A stretch of DNA of 64,000 nucleotides from Hofstenia miamia (GCA_900660155.1 CABFPE010000120.1:1312185-1376184), one strand, 5' to 3'; shown: positions 47,540 to 59,179, counted from the first letter of the stretch. Made by a program: numbers and translations. Notes: a model not told the origin generated them from the sequence alone.

Positions 47540-48190
47540 TAACATTCTTATTAATATTGCCCATTCAAACACGGCAAAAAGACCATTGTTGCTTAAATTG
47601 CACTAAAACCCAATCATCTATTCATAATATGCTTGATAAAAATTATCCAATTTTTAAAGAACAAAAAAATATTACCATGATGAAAAAATAAATGAATAGA
47701 TATGGATAATATTGCATATTTTAATAATTTATAAAATAAATTAAATACAAGCAAATTTCAAAGTAATTTCAACAAATTGAAAAGGTTTCTGATAGTTTTG
47801 ATTAAATTCAATAACTAGAATAACTGATAGCTGATTAACAAAGGAAAACTTGCAACAGAGATATAATATTTTTTACTAAAAATAGAAACATCTTAAACCT
47901 AAACAGATGAAAGAAATAGTTAATAAAAGATCTAAATTTGAAAGTTTATGGATACAAGTTAACATTAATAATAAAATTTCACAAATAAATATCAGTTATT
48001 GCAACAATAATTATATTTTCAATCATACTTGAAATTAATAAATGAAGATAGTAAGTAGACTGTTAAGTGACATATTAAATCAATGTATTAATGAAGAGTT
48101 TTCCGGAGGAATTTAAAATTACAGAAATATTATCTATATACAAAAAGATGATGGACCTACTAATTAGGCTATCAATTATGTAGTTACAGG

Positions 48191-48223
<33 letters not shown>

Positions 48224-48554
48224 NTAATGGAATTTGCATTAAATTTGACACCAATATTTCAGAAACTTCTGAATAAATTCTTACAAAAAATTGTGAATAT
48301 ACTAAGTTTTTCATGCTGAATACGATTTTTGTGTGATATTTTACATACCAAGCATACATGCATTTTTACTAACATAGTGTTAGGGCAGCCCTTAACAGGG
48401 TCATAGGATGAAAATTAAATTGCCTATATAAAAATTGAGGAAAAATTTGAATTCACAATGCTAAAATTAATCCAATTGCAAAAAATCAAAGCTATCGTGT
48501 TCTTCAATGTAAAAAGAATTTGTTCAGTTAGGTGTTCGAAAACTTTCAATCGCT

Positions 48555-48589
<35 letters not shown>

Positions 48590-48689
48590 TAAAAGGAAAA
48601 CACATTGAACGTTTGGATTATATTATATAATCATCATCAGCAAATAATTTGCGGCAAAAATATTTTTACAATATATGAACTACACTAAA

Positions 48690-48724
<35 letters not shown>

Positions 48725-50545
48725 CTGAATATATTCAAATTTTTTTCAAAGTTTTTAATAGTAATAAAGCTTTGATTACTGAGCTAATTTTGTATCATTA
48801 AGATTCTCAAGTATAACTAAAAATCTGTTAAATGCAGCGCCACCTATAGGTAGTTTAAGAAGAAAGCTGGAGTAATTTTCGGACATAAACAAAATCAGTG
48901 TCATAATCATCTTTGATTAATTGATCGAAAAAAATTCTGCAGACCAGTCATCAGAAGAATACCACAAATTTTCTCTGTGTACTGCTTTGAGCTGTTAAAT
49001 TTAATTAATAATAAAACTTTTTGTTTTATAGTCAGTTAATTTGAAATTTTATCTAAAGAAATTCCTTCTTTAGGTACAATTTCTTTTCTGAACGTTTAAA
49101 TACGTACACGCGAAGTGTTTTTATGCCTATATTAAGGTATGGATGACTATGTGCGGAAAAATATCTCCTGAACACTAAGTAAGTGATATTAGCTCCATGG
49201 CCTCTTAATAGGCCATGTTAGCTCATACTCTGTAATTGCTTACTGCGTTATTTACTCCTTTAAGTTAAGCCCCTTTGTGTGAATGAACAACAAAATATTC
49301 AAGCTTGAACAGCCATGGCGTCCATTTTAAAAGAGAAACCGTTTTTCCACATTTACAAAGAATTTCCTCCAAGCCTATAACCAAATTTGAAAATCTTGGG
49401 ATATGGGTAGGTCTATTGGGGAACATACTTTAATGTTATGTTGAAAATTTCTATTAAAGCGTATTGCTGTGGCAGAGGTTGTTGAAAATATTAACAAGTT
49501 TTCTTTAAAAATTTTGAAATTTTAAAAAAGGTTTAAATTCTCTCCATTCCTAGTGTTCATGTATTTAGAAGGTTTGAGACATGGAAGAAACAAGAAACTT
49601 TGACTGTTTTTCGATATGTGTAAAGATATTCCAAACCATTGTACACATCTTCATCCATACCTAATGATTTGCTAGTGTTTTAATAAGCTTGGAAAATGTA
49701 AACTGGGTCAATTGTATCCTTATGCATTGAATTGGCAATTTTGGTTAGCATAATTAGATTATACATTTGAAATCTGAAACCTTAAAAACTTGAAAGTTTT
49801 TGTTTCATTTCATCACATGATTTTCTTCATAAACAATAATTGGAAACTTATGGGAAATTAATACAAGCAAGTCACTATTTGGTACCTCTATAGATTTTAA
49901 CATGCATAGATACTATGTGTAAACAAATTTTGAAAATTAACAGAAAAGAAATTGCTCCTTATAGATTAAACATAAGATACAAACTTTTATAGAAGACTGT
50001 ATTATTAAGTCGACTGATTAGTATGGCCGTTAGTGTTCAGTAGACTCCAAAAATCGAAATATTTTTTCATAACTTTGATTTGTCATAAGATGACAAATTT
50101 TTCTTTTATAGCTTCATCACATTCCGGATACTGTAAGCCTATGCAAACAGAACACTTCACTAAATATTTGTTTTCATAATTTTCCATTTTCCGCATTTTC
50201 ATATTTTGTGTTTCTTTTTTTATACTTATCATGTTCTCTATGATTAGAACGAATTGCACCATTAAATTCAGGATACCTGAAATACAAAGCCACGTACTAC
50301 AAAAAAATTCAATACATTTTCAATGCTTATTGATATTTTTGAAATTTTATATTGTTGCTATAATTTAATTATTATTTTCTCAAAATTATGACCTAATTCG
50401 GCAAAATGAGTTATGTCATTGTTTTCAAAATTGGTATTCGATTTTTGTTCCCCAAAAATATTGGGTATATAATAAATACTGTTCCTGACAAATTCGAAAA
50501 TTTTTTAACATGCCCTAGCCCAACCATGATCATTGATAGAGTTAC
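47540..50545. other. AT-rich intergenic sequence with several (TA)n runs
   Basis: (TA)n at about 48192-48222 (ending in an N at 48224), 48559-48587 and 48698-48723. No gene or transposon protein was recognised. Confidence 0.55.
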
Positions 50546-51840
50546 ACATTTTCTAGCACTTCCCAAAAATTTTTCATGAAATTTACATTTTACTGCTTTT
50601 TCTGCACTGCATTTTTGCAATTTCTACAAATGAAAGATCTTGTTAGCAGAATTTATGAAAATAAGCAATTGTTATGCAAACATAAAACATCTAGTTTTTA
50701 CACGATTTTTCGAATGTTTTTGAGAAATGCACTATTTTTTTATTCTCAGAAACACTATAAATAACGAATGCCTGCTAAAGTGAATATAAATACAATTAAT
50801 TATTGATAATACTTAACACAAAATGTTACAACTATATTATAAGTTAGGACAAATGAAGTTCATCCCCTTTTTTAATCTATCCTTTTTAATCTCTTTCATT
50901 GTCATACACAAACACTTTGTTTTAGAAATAAGGACATGAAACAGCAATAAAATGGTTAAAAGACGATTTAGCAAACAACGCCATCTATTGTCAATATATT
51001 AAGCTGAAAGAAATGAAAACATGCACAACTAGCGAGGATTAGGATTCATACATCAATTATAGAAAATCATGTGCAACAAATGAATAATTGTGCTCTTAGC
51101 CGATAAAACTTCAATACACATAAAATAGAAAACTGTTGATTTCATGGTTCTGGACATCAACTAAAAGTATTATTCTGCTAAAAAAATTTTTANACATTTT
51201 CTAGCACTTCCCAAAAATTTTTCATGAAATTTACATTTTAATGCTTTTTCTGTACTGCATTTTTGCAATTTCTACAAATGAAAGATCTTGTTAGCAGAAT
51301 TTATGAAAATAAGCAATTGTTATGCAAACATAAAACATCTAGTTTTTACACGATTTTTCGAATGTTTTTGAGAAATGCACTATTTTTTTATTCTCAGAAA
51401 CACTATAAATAACGAATGCCTGCTAAAGTGAATATAAATACAATTAATTATTGATAATACTTAACACAAAATGTTACAACTATATTATAAGTTAGGACAA
51501 ATGAAGTTCATCCCCTTTTTTAATCTATCCTTTTTAATCTCTTTCATTGTCATACACAAACACTTTGTTTTAGAAATAAGGACATGAAACAGCAATAAAA
51601 TGGTTAAAAGACGATTTAGCAAACAACGCCATCTATTGTCAATATATTAAGCTGAAAGAAATGAAAACATGCACAACTAGCGAGGATTAGGATTCATACA
51701 TCAATTATAGAAAATCATGTGCAACAAATGAATAATTGTGCTCTTAGCCGATAAAACTTCAATACACATAAAATAGAAAACTGTTGATTTCATGGTTCTG
51801 GACATCAACTAAAAGTATTATTCTGCTAAAAAAATTTTTA
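50546..51840. repeat. 647-bp near-exact direct repeat around a single N (assembly join)
   Basis: 50546-51192 and 51194-51840 align over their full length with about two differences (TTTACTGC versus TTTAATGC, CTGCACTGC versus CTGTACTGC). The N at 51193 separates them. An unmerged overlap between two haplotype contigs is the natural reading. Confidence 0.9.
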
Positions 51841-52097
51841 AAAAATTTAATATATTTTTGAAGGTATTTTTGTAAATATTTGTTAATATAAAAATAGTTA
51901 TCTTAAAAAAATATATTTTCAAGGGTGGAAAATATTATAAGATAGTTTTTAAATTTCGTTCATATGGCTTATTTTACAGAAACATAGTATACAAAACAGT
52001 AATTGGATATTTATGCTGACAACAACTCACTTTTACCATAAAAATTATTATAATCATAACTAAACTCCGTTCAACATTCCACGAAACTTTTCTTTAA

Positions 52098-53716
52098 GTG
52101 AAAAGGAAAAGGTCAAGTAAGAGCATTTAAACATGATGGAAAATCAATAAATTTTATTGCTAAGCAACTTTTAAGGTCTCGTACTGTTGTCTAAAAGTAT
52201 ATAAAAGATCCTAAATCATATGGCATTGAAAAAAATCCAAGTCGTACGCCAAAGTAAACAAATGCAGCCAAACGATGACTTTTTAGAGAGGCCTCTAGCG
52301 ACCAGTCAAGCTCAAGACAAGCCCAAGATCTCCGAGTAACCCCAAGAAGAGTTCAACAACTTTTGCATGCATCTAAGAATTTGTTTATTGTAGCAGGAAG
52401 GCAGCACCTGCTTTGACTGATCAACACAAAAAGTTGCGTTTAATTGGGTGAAAGAGAAAGTAGAGCAGCTGTTTTTCAAGAAACCATTTGGAGGAGGATC
52501 TTTAATGATTTGGGGAGCATTTTCTGCCGCTGGGAAAGCTGAATCATTGATAATGGAGGGAAAACAGATATGTTAGTGTATTAGAAGACAGTTTAATAAC
52601 ATTTATGAGAGATGTGCATAACAATAATGCAATTTATTTAAAATGATAATGCAGCTATACACTCTTCCAGATTCACAAAAAACAGTGAATTTTTATTGAG
52701 GTTTTGGACTGGCCTGCTAAGTCTCCTGACGTAGACCCTATTGAGAATCTATTTTGAAAATCTCTCAAAAAAGACTTACCACAATGGATTTCAGTTTAAA
52801 ATAAAGAATTATTAAAATCGGCAACTAAACAGTATTGGAATTACACTCCTAACCCTATTGTCCATGTGGAGCTAAAATGACCACCAGCTTGTTCTTAAAC
52901 GGTGATTACTGTAGAACCGATCAATGAAACTTCTTCATTTTTCTTGACTTTTAGTTCTTCAGTATTACGCTCGATTTTAATGATGTGTTTTTCCTTATAA
53001 CTCCGTCAATTTCGGTCTGATTTCAAATTTAAAAAATGTTCTGAAAAGCTGAGGAACTAAGTTTTCCAATGGTATACTACACATTATTCTAAAGTATGAA
53101 ATTACAAAATAATTTTTGCCCTTAGTCTTGGGGTAGGCCCCAAGAATTATGTTTTTGAGTACCCGGTCAAAAAGTCTACCGAAAATTGCGGAAAGATTTA
53201 TATTAACCTATGCAAATGCTAACTAAAAACACAGTGAAAGCGCCTTCACACACCTATTTATCAAATAATTAATGTTTGATCTTATATGATTCTGCCACAT
53301 TGAGCGATGCCATTATTTACTCACTAACCATTCTCTCATTTCCCCCTTTCCTGAATAATATGTATAAAATGCAATATTTATTCTATCTAAAAGTGGAAGC
53401 GCTATTTGTTGTGCTTACATTTGAAAACAAAAACAATCAGGGACAGGAATGATTAAAAATGGCAGGTCAGAATGCAATAACTTGTTATACATTGACTGTC
53501 CCTTTATGATTGCAAACATTTTATTTCACTAAAAAATTAAGTTTGATACAAAAAGGGATAATTTAATGGAAAATTAGTAGAAAACCGAGGGGCTATTTTA
53601 GCCCACCATGGACTAAAGGAGGGGTGGAGACGCAAATGGACACTAGGGTTAAGAATTTAATTGATTCTATGCAAAATAGATGTATTGAAGTATTGCAATC
53701 TAAAGGGAATAAATGA
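52098..53716 (+). pseudogene. Tc1-like transposase, decayed and split by a MITE
   Basis: The N-terminal helix-turn-helix region is legible from 52098 (KGQVRAFKHDGKSINFIAKQ, VV.KYIKDPKSYGIEK, then TPRRVQQLLHAS). The catalytic part follows: FGGGSLMIWGAFSAAGKAES (52485), NDNAAIHSS (second aspartate, 52645), VLDWPAKSPDVDPIENLF (third acidic residue in PIEN, 52705). The C-terminus is DSMQNRCIEVLQSKGNK with a stop at 53716. The first catalytic aspartate region is deleted near 52430. Stops and frame changes are present throughout. A 798-bp MITE sits between YWNYTP and the C-terminal NLIDSMQ. Terminal inverted repeats of this element were not clearly found. Confidence 0.85.
52852..53649. mobile_element. 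798-bp Tc1/mariner-type MITE (TA target) inside the Tc1-like transposase
   Basis: Ends are ACCCTATTGTCCATGTG (left) and, inverted, ACCCTAGTGTCCATTTG (right), with TA on both sides (52850-52851, 53650-53651). A second shared block GCTAAAAT lies just inside both ends. There is no coding capacity. The transposase reading frame before the insertion resumes in phase after it if one TA is counted, which fixes the limits exactly and dates this insertion after the Tc1-like one. Confidence 0.9.
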
Positions 53717-55930
53717 CAATATTTAAAGTTGTTTTATTTTCATTGCAAACGTATTTTTTCTAAAATGTCTTATTTTTTCCATCAATAACGATCTTTTTAT
53801 CTTAGCATTTTTAATGTAAATCATATCAACTCCTTGTTATGTCATTTGAATTAATGGCAAAAATTTACATAAGGAAATTTAGTGTAATATAACAGTTATT
53901 AAAATGTTACGGGGTGTTTTCAATTAATTTCCACCACTTCATATTTAACACTTATTTAAACTTAACCAACATATTTGTAAACCAAAATCTAGTGCCCTTA
54001 TGAATTAATACCCTGTTATTCAAAATTCTTAAATGAAGACAATGCTATAAATTCTATATACAGAATAAATTTTGATTTCTTCATGCACATATGAAGAAAA
54101 GGGGTTCAAATTTGCAACAAAAAATTGACTGTTTCTAAAAGCTGTCGAATTTCTTCTTAAAAGGGACAATAGAGATGATTCGCAAGGAATATTCTAAGAA
54201 TAGGTTCAATGACTGCATTTCGGTCAGCTAACAATGAGAATAAGTTTGTAATCATACAATTTTTTGAGCAACTATCAGTGACTCTTCAAACAGGGTAATG
54301 CCATCTTCATAACCTAACACTATTAGAGTTCTTAAGCCAACTGTTTCAGTAAACCTTAATCATGAAGATGCCAATTTTTCTGAATCTGATATTTTATTAA
54401 TATTATTAAAATTATTTGTGTTTGTTTTGATATTAATTCTTTCTTTTGACATCATTAAATTTTTGTACAGCTGATTTGTGATCTAAAAAGTAATTTATAA
54501 GTTCTTTGTTTCAATTTCTATTGCTTTATGCTGGGATGGTATGACCGAAAGATGTTACACACCCGTTGTATTCAACTGATTTAATCCCTATTAACCTTAA
54601 ACTGCAGATGTTCTTTATAAAGGTCAAACTGCTTTTTCAAGCATTTTACCAAACCTATTATGAAATTTGGAAAACCTGAAATATTGATACACAAATTAGT
54701 GAACTTGCTGGAACGCAAAATTGCACAATACACAGAAAGACGTCAAGAAATTGAGAAATAAGAATTAGAGTGCACAAAAACCATATCCAATCACCTAAAG
54801 AACAGTGATATGACATTTAATTATAAAGTATTATCTAAGACAATTGATAATTTTGAATCAAGCATCATGGAATCAAGCTTAAACAAAAAAGAATATAGAT
54901 GTAAACTAAATCTACTAGTTATTGTAAAAAAATTATATAGTGATGAATATTTTATTAATAATTCTAGTAGGAAACATGTTAAATAAATGATGCGTTTCGT
55001 TTTTAAATTTTTTTAAAAGGCAATGTCGAAACATTTCCAAAAACCTTGGCAGCACCAATCAGAAGCACTTGTTGGCTATTAATTTTTGTTTTTCCAAATT
55101 ATATTTGTGGAATATGCTTATGGTTATCTTATAAACAAACTATACTTGTGAATAGACCTATCTACTCATCAACTCAAAGATCTGTCATCAAATATAGAGA
55201 ATTATCTAAAACATTTTTTAACAAAATTTTTTTTCTAAAAGATGTCACCTGACGTATTAGAGAAAAAATAATTACAGATTTGAAATAAGTAACCTCAAAT
55301 TAGTCTAAACTACCTTTCAAATTCAAAAGCGGATATTTGGCATAAACCAGTTTTAGCAAATACTACAAAATACTCAATTTGGATGTCACAAAAATTCCTC
55401 AACTCATTCATTGTTAAATACTACTGATAAACTATTCTGATACAATTGTAGCTATGGTTTGCTTACAGTTCTTAAAAAACATTTGATTCTTTTAAATATA
55501 ATATACAAATTGAAAACTATATTGCATAGGATTTTTTTATTAGTATTAAAAAATTGATGCCTAGTTGCTTAAACCAGAGAATTTTTTTAATGTACATTAA
55601 CCTTCAAATTAGAATAAAGAAAATTCAACTCGTTATTTAAACTACAAAAACTTCTCTCAATCTTCAAATTCTTAGTACATTTCTTCAAACAATGTATAAA
55701 ATATTTAATTTTTCTATGATCTTGCCTAAATTCATTACATTTATTAATTGGCAAGAAGTTTAAGAATTGACTCTGGGGTCCAATGAACCCCAATTCTCAT
55801 CTGAGAGTTACGAAATGATCCATCTTCTTTAAAGTATATATGAACTACAATTAATAAATAATAAATGGTGGGAACTTATATGGTCTGAAAATCTTTACAT
55901 CACAAAAGATAGCTATGATATAGAATAAAT
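53717..55930. other. Intergenic with an unassigned stop-poor stretch
   Basis: GGGGTGTTTTCAATTAATTT at 53921 may be the 3' terminus of the Tc1-like element. 54650-54970 (plus) is almost open and encodes lysine/glutamate-rich helical sequence (LLERKIAQYTERRQEIEK) without a recognised domain. The last few hundred bases may include the 5' untranslated part of the retrotransposon that follows; its true start could not be placed. Confidence 0.4.
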
Positions 55931-58732
55931 ATGAAAACAAAAAAGAAAAAAGAAATAATTGGTTTAGATGAAAATGGAAATTTTATAAAGAGAATAAGCA
56001 GAGATGATAATGTAACACAGCAGTTATCCGATCTCTCCCTGACAACACATCCTACAAAGATAAGTTCTGGGCAGTACGAGAGTCACACATCAAATCCAAC
56101 ATTGGATCTGAGCAGTACGGGACTCACACAGCAATTATCCGATCTCTCTCTGATAACACATCTTACAAAGCTAAGTACTTCTGAACCAAATATTAATAAC
56201 AATTTTTTGACCTTCATAAAACACCGTGTGCCCACCTTAAATAGAGTACCAAAAGGTTCTCGGAAATGCCTGGCTGAACTTTTCATAAAATGCCTAAACG
56301 ATATTTTGAAAACACCCGACTCTGAGGAACATTGGCAAAAGTTAATGTCTTTATCTAAGAAGGTACTGAAATTACCCGAGCGTTCCGGAAAAAATAAAGC
56401 AAATTTAACTAATATTTTGAATAAAAGAATAAAGAATTTCACCTTCTCTCTGGATGTTAATGAAACTTTAAACAAACATAAGCCAAAGAAATCAAAAAAT
56501 ATTTCGCAAAATCGACTGATTTCAAACAAAATTGAAAGTGGTGATATTAAAGGGGCTGTTCGTATTATTAGTAGTGATGATTCTGTTGCTGAGTGTAACA
56601 TGGATGTTTACAACAAGCTCCTCAGTAAGCACCCTCAAAAAAATTCAGTTAGGGTTTTTAAAAATTTAGAAACTTCTGCAGAAATAAATTTTGGGGCTGT
56701 TAAAAATTATATTAACTCTTTTCCTCCTGGTTCTGCAGGTGGCCCTGACGGCTTGAAGCCCCAAATTTTGAAAGATCTTATCCACGAAAAAAATGGCGAA
56801 ATAGCATCAATTTTGATACAAAAACTAACTGATTTTGTAAATATCATTCTTCATGGTAATGTGCCTGTTTGTGTGCGACCAGTGTTTTTTGGGGCTAATT
56901 TAACTGCTTTGAATAAAAAGGACGGAGGAGTTCGACCTATTGCCGTGGGAAACACTTTCAGACGGCTAGCGTCTAAATGTGCTGGCTTTTTAGTAAAAAA
57001 TGAACGTATTGCAAGCTACAAGAATGTGCAACTTGGATATGGAGTGCCGAAAGGATGTGAATCAGCCGCCCATGCAGTTCGGAATTACATAAACTCAATT
57101 GATGACGATAATTTTGTGCTTTTCAAAGTTGATTTCAAAAATGCTTTTAATTGTATTGACCGTGAAAAATTGCTGCTAACCATTTACGAAAAGTATCCTG
57201 CTATTTTTAATTATACTAACAACGCTTATGGACAAAACTCATACCTGTTTTTCGGTGATCAAATAATTTTATCTAGTGTAGGAGCTCAGCAAGGAGATCC
57301 TGAAGGTCCTCCTCTTTTTTCAGATATAATAAATCCTATTATACAAAATTTTTCTTGTGATTTAAACGTTTGGTACCTTGATGACGGCAACTTTGCAGAC
57401 AATTATCAGAAAGTCATTGCTACGTACAGTTATCTCAAAACGGAAGCGGAAAAAATTGGTCTATCTGTTAACCCTAGCAAGTGTGAAATTGTCTTTTTAG
57501 GTTCACCTGTTAATGGGAAAAAGAAAAAAATCATGCAAGAATTCTACGAAGTATGCCCTGGCGTAAGTGAAACCGAAATAAAGGACTTAGTTATCCTTGG
57601 GGCACCAATTGGAGATAAGGCTGTTGAGAATTGTTTATCAGAGAAACTTAATACTTTCTCTAATATGGCTAAAAATTTGGAAAAAATTGACACACATTAT
57701 GCTTTTTTTCTTTTAAAAAATTGTTTACATGTGCCTAAGATGAACTATTTTTTGAGGACTGCTCCTTGTTTTCTTAAAAAGGAAATTTTAATTAAATTTG
57801 ATCAATGTCTAATTGAATGTTTGAAAAAGACATGCAACATTGGGTTAAATTCTCTCGCCTCCATGCAAATACAGCTACCCGTACGTCTTAGTGGAATGGG
57901 TATCCCCTCCGTTGTAAATATTGCCCCTTCAGCTTATTTAGCGTCTGTGACTGGATCTTTCAAACTAATAAGCAATATATTGCATGGAAAGACATTTCCC
58001 GACATTTATTCTAATTCAGCCCTCTGTGCATGGCAAAACCAAGTGTCCTCCACTGTTTTACCCTGTGGCTCACCTTTTCAAAAGGATTGGCTGGAACCGG
58101 TACATGAAAAAATTTTCAGTGACATCATTTCCGGATGCAACGAATATAATAAAAAAAGATTAACCGCCTTTAAAGGCAAATTTCAAGGTTCCTGGTTGAA
58201 TGCACTGCCATCAAAATCTCTGGGTTTAAAATGTACTGACGCTCAATTTAGAATTAGTTTTGCTCTACGTACGGGCTCTAAAATTTGTGAAAAACATATT
58301 TGTTCATGTGAAACACCTGTTGATGAATTAGGTACCCATGGGTTATCTTGCAAGAAGAGTGCTGGCAGGTTTAGCCGACATAGTCACCTAAATGATTTTT
58401 TTAAACCCCCAATGGGTACTGCCGGCTACAATTCTGTTTTAGAGCCACCAGGTTTATGTCGAAGCGATGGGAAACGACCAGACGGAATGACCTTAATACC
58501 CTGGTCTCGCGGACAATCTCTCGTGTGGGACGTCACCGTTGTGGATTCACTGGCGCCTAGTCGCATTTGTCGGGACGTTAATCATATCAAAGAGGCCGAG
58601 GAACGCAAAGCTGCAAAGTATACCGAAATATCCAATAGCGGCTACTTGTTCCAACCCCTTGCTTTCGATACTCAAGGAAATTGCGGACCTTCGACGAAAA
58701 GTTTTTTGAAAGATCTAGGAGATAACTTGTAA
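55931..58732 (+). CDS. Reverse transcriptase/restriction-like endonuclease polyprotein of an R2-like non-LTR retrotransposon
   Basis: A single open frame of 933 codons; an in-frame TGA at 55916 precedes the first ATG. Residues 1-90 are lysine/serine-rich and contain a duplicated block (TQQLSDLSL at 29-37 and 66-74, 37 codons apart), with no recognisable DNA-binding finger. The RT lies at about 260-560: GPDGL 271-275, GGVRPIAVGNTFRRL 332-346, motif A FKVDFKNAF (D401), motif B GAQQGDPEGPPLFS 451-464, motif C YLDD 482-485. A thumb follows. A CCHC finger comes next (C791, C793, H803, C807), then RHSHLND, then the endonuclease core RPDG (D851) and VWDVTV (D867) with K893/K896. This order is that of R2/NeSL-type elements, whose enzyme nicks DNA and primes reverse transcription on it. 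The stop at 58730 is premature: the family tail continues one frame over to 58869 (SGDKRAKEF...NAACVLGTLN), so one base appears lost near 58727-58734. All catalytic residues are kept, so this is a young copy. Confidence 0.9.
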   Translation: MKTKKKKEIIGLDENGNFIKRISRDDNVTQQLSDLSLTTHPTKISSGQYESHTSNPTLDLSSTGLTQQLSDLSLITHLTKLSTSEPNINNNFLTFIKHRVPTLNRVPKGSRKCLAELFIKCLNDILKTPDSEEHWQKLMSLSKKVLKLPERSGKNKANLTNILNKRIKNFTFSLDVNETLNKHKPKKSKNISQNRLISNKIESGDIKGAVRIISSDDSVAECNMDVYNKLLSKHPQKNSVRVFKNLETSAEINFGAVKNYINSFPPGSAGGPDGLKPQILKDLIHEKNGEIASILIQKLTDFVNIILHGNVPVCVRPVFFGANLTALNKKDGGVRPIAVGNTFRRLASKCAGFLVKNERIASYKNVQLGYGVPKGCESAAHAVRNYINSIDDDNFVLFKVDFKNAFNCIDREKLLLTIYEKYPAIFNYTNNAYGQNSYLFFGDQIILSSVGAQQGDPEGPPLFSDIINPIIQNFSCDLNVWYLDDGNFADNYQKVIATYSYLKTEAEKIGLSVNPSKCEIVFLGSPVNGKKKKIMQEFYEVCPGVSETEIKDLVILGAPIGDKAVENCLSEKLNTFSNMAKNLEKIDTHYAFFLLKNCLHVPKMNYFLRTAPCFLKKEILIKFDQCLIECLKKTCNIGLNSLASMQIQLPVRLSGMGIPSVVNIAPSAYLASVTGSFKLISNILHGKTFPDIYSNSALCAWQNQVSSTVLPCGSPFQKDWLEPVHEKIFSDIISGCNEYNKKRLTAFKGKFQGSWLNALPSKSLGLKCTDAQFRISFALRTGSKICEKHICSCETPVDELGTHGLSCKKSAGRFSRHSHLNDFFKPPMGTAGYNSVLEPPGLCRSDGKRPDGMTLIPWSRGQSLVWDVTVVDSLAPSRICRDVNHIKEAEERKAAKYTEISNSGYLFQPLAFDTQGNCGPSTKSFLKDLGDNL
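56015..56190 (+). repeat. In-frame 111-bp tandem duplication in the retrotransposon N-terminus
   Basis: ACACAGCAGTTATCCGATC at 56015 recurs at 56126 as ACACAGCAATTATCCGATC, with the following 40 bp also alike. A shorter GCAGTACG.GA.TCACACA block lies twice within. The 37-codon offset keeps the frame, so this is a duplicated peptide module, partly degenerated. Confidence 0.85.
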
Positions 58733-58880
58733 ATATATCTGGCGATAAACGAGCAAAAGAATTTCTGTATCAATCAATAACATCGATAATTATTCAACAT
58801 AATGCCGCTTGTGTACTAGGGACTTTAAATAAACAAGAACGCATGGACGAAATATTTACTTTGTTGTAATTTCTAGACAG

Positions 58881-59179
58881 GTTTATGTCGAAGGTGTTGT
58901 CATTGCGACTTGTTCAGATTGTGCTAATCGACAATTGATCGCGGATAACATTCAATGGTTTTCTGATGAGAAAAGAAGTATAGAAGACATATTTGGCTAA
59001 AAAGGGGTTGCATATGTCGGTAGTTATTGTAGTAAATGATTGCCAATCACATTCGTTTCTAGCCTGAAGATGCTGTGATTTTAAATCAAGTTTAAGATCG
59101 TTTTAATGTTGGCACTGTGGAATTAACTGATGAATTGGAAGTTGCCTCATATATTCCTGTAGAAAACAAAGCTTCTTGA
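58881..59179 (+). pseudogene. DNLZ: DNLZ/Hep1/Tim15 (zf-DNL) fragment, broken
   Basis: 58881-59000 encodes VYVEGVVIATC, then CSDCANRQLIADNIQWFSDE and RSIEDIF. This is the second half of the DNL zinc finger: the second CxxC pair, the LIADN...WF signature and the I-E-D-I helix. DNLZ/Hep1/Tim15 keeps mitochondrial Hsp70 soluble during protein import. The arginine-histidine pair that matters in yeast Tim15 reads R-Q here. A stop at 58998 results from one extra T (ILAKKG follows in the next frame). A short open tail (VGTVELTDELEVASYIP) ends at 59179 in a third frame. The first CxxC half is absent upstream, where the retrotransposon ends 11 bp away. TTTCTAGACAG before 58881 looks like a 3' splice site. 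It is either a broken terminal exon with the retrotransposon in its intron, or a retrocopied fragment. Confidence 0.75.

Larger units (their letters stand above)
55931..58869 (+). mobile_element. R2-like (REL endonuclease) retrotransposon copy, nearly full coding length
   Basis: It comprises the 933-codon frame plus its displaced 44-codon tail, ending in TAA at 58867-58869. No poly(A) or microsatellite tail follows. Host-like DNLZ sequence begins 11 bp after the stop, so the 3' untranslated region is almost absent or the element ends there. The 5' limit is unknown. Its protein differs clearly from the other REL-LINE remnants at 18, 27 and 35 kb. Confidence 0.8.

Noticed and set aside
48559-48723. 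Two (TA)n runs about 105 bp apart as ends of an element
   Set aside because: The runs are simple microsatellites and the sequence between shows no inverted ends or duplication.
56083-56601. 172-codon minus-strand frame
   Set aside because: It is the shadow of the retrotransposon coding frame on the other strand; no domain is legible.
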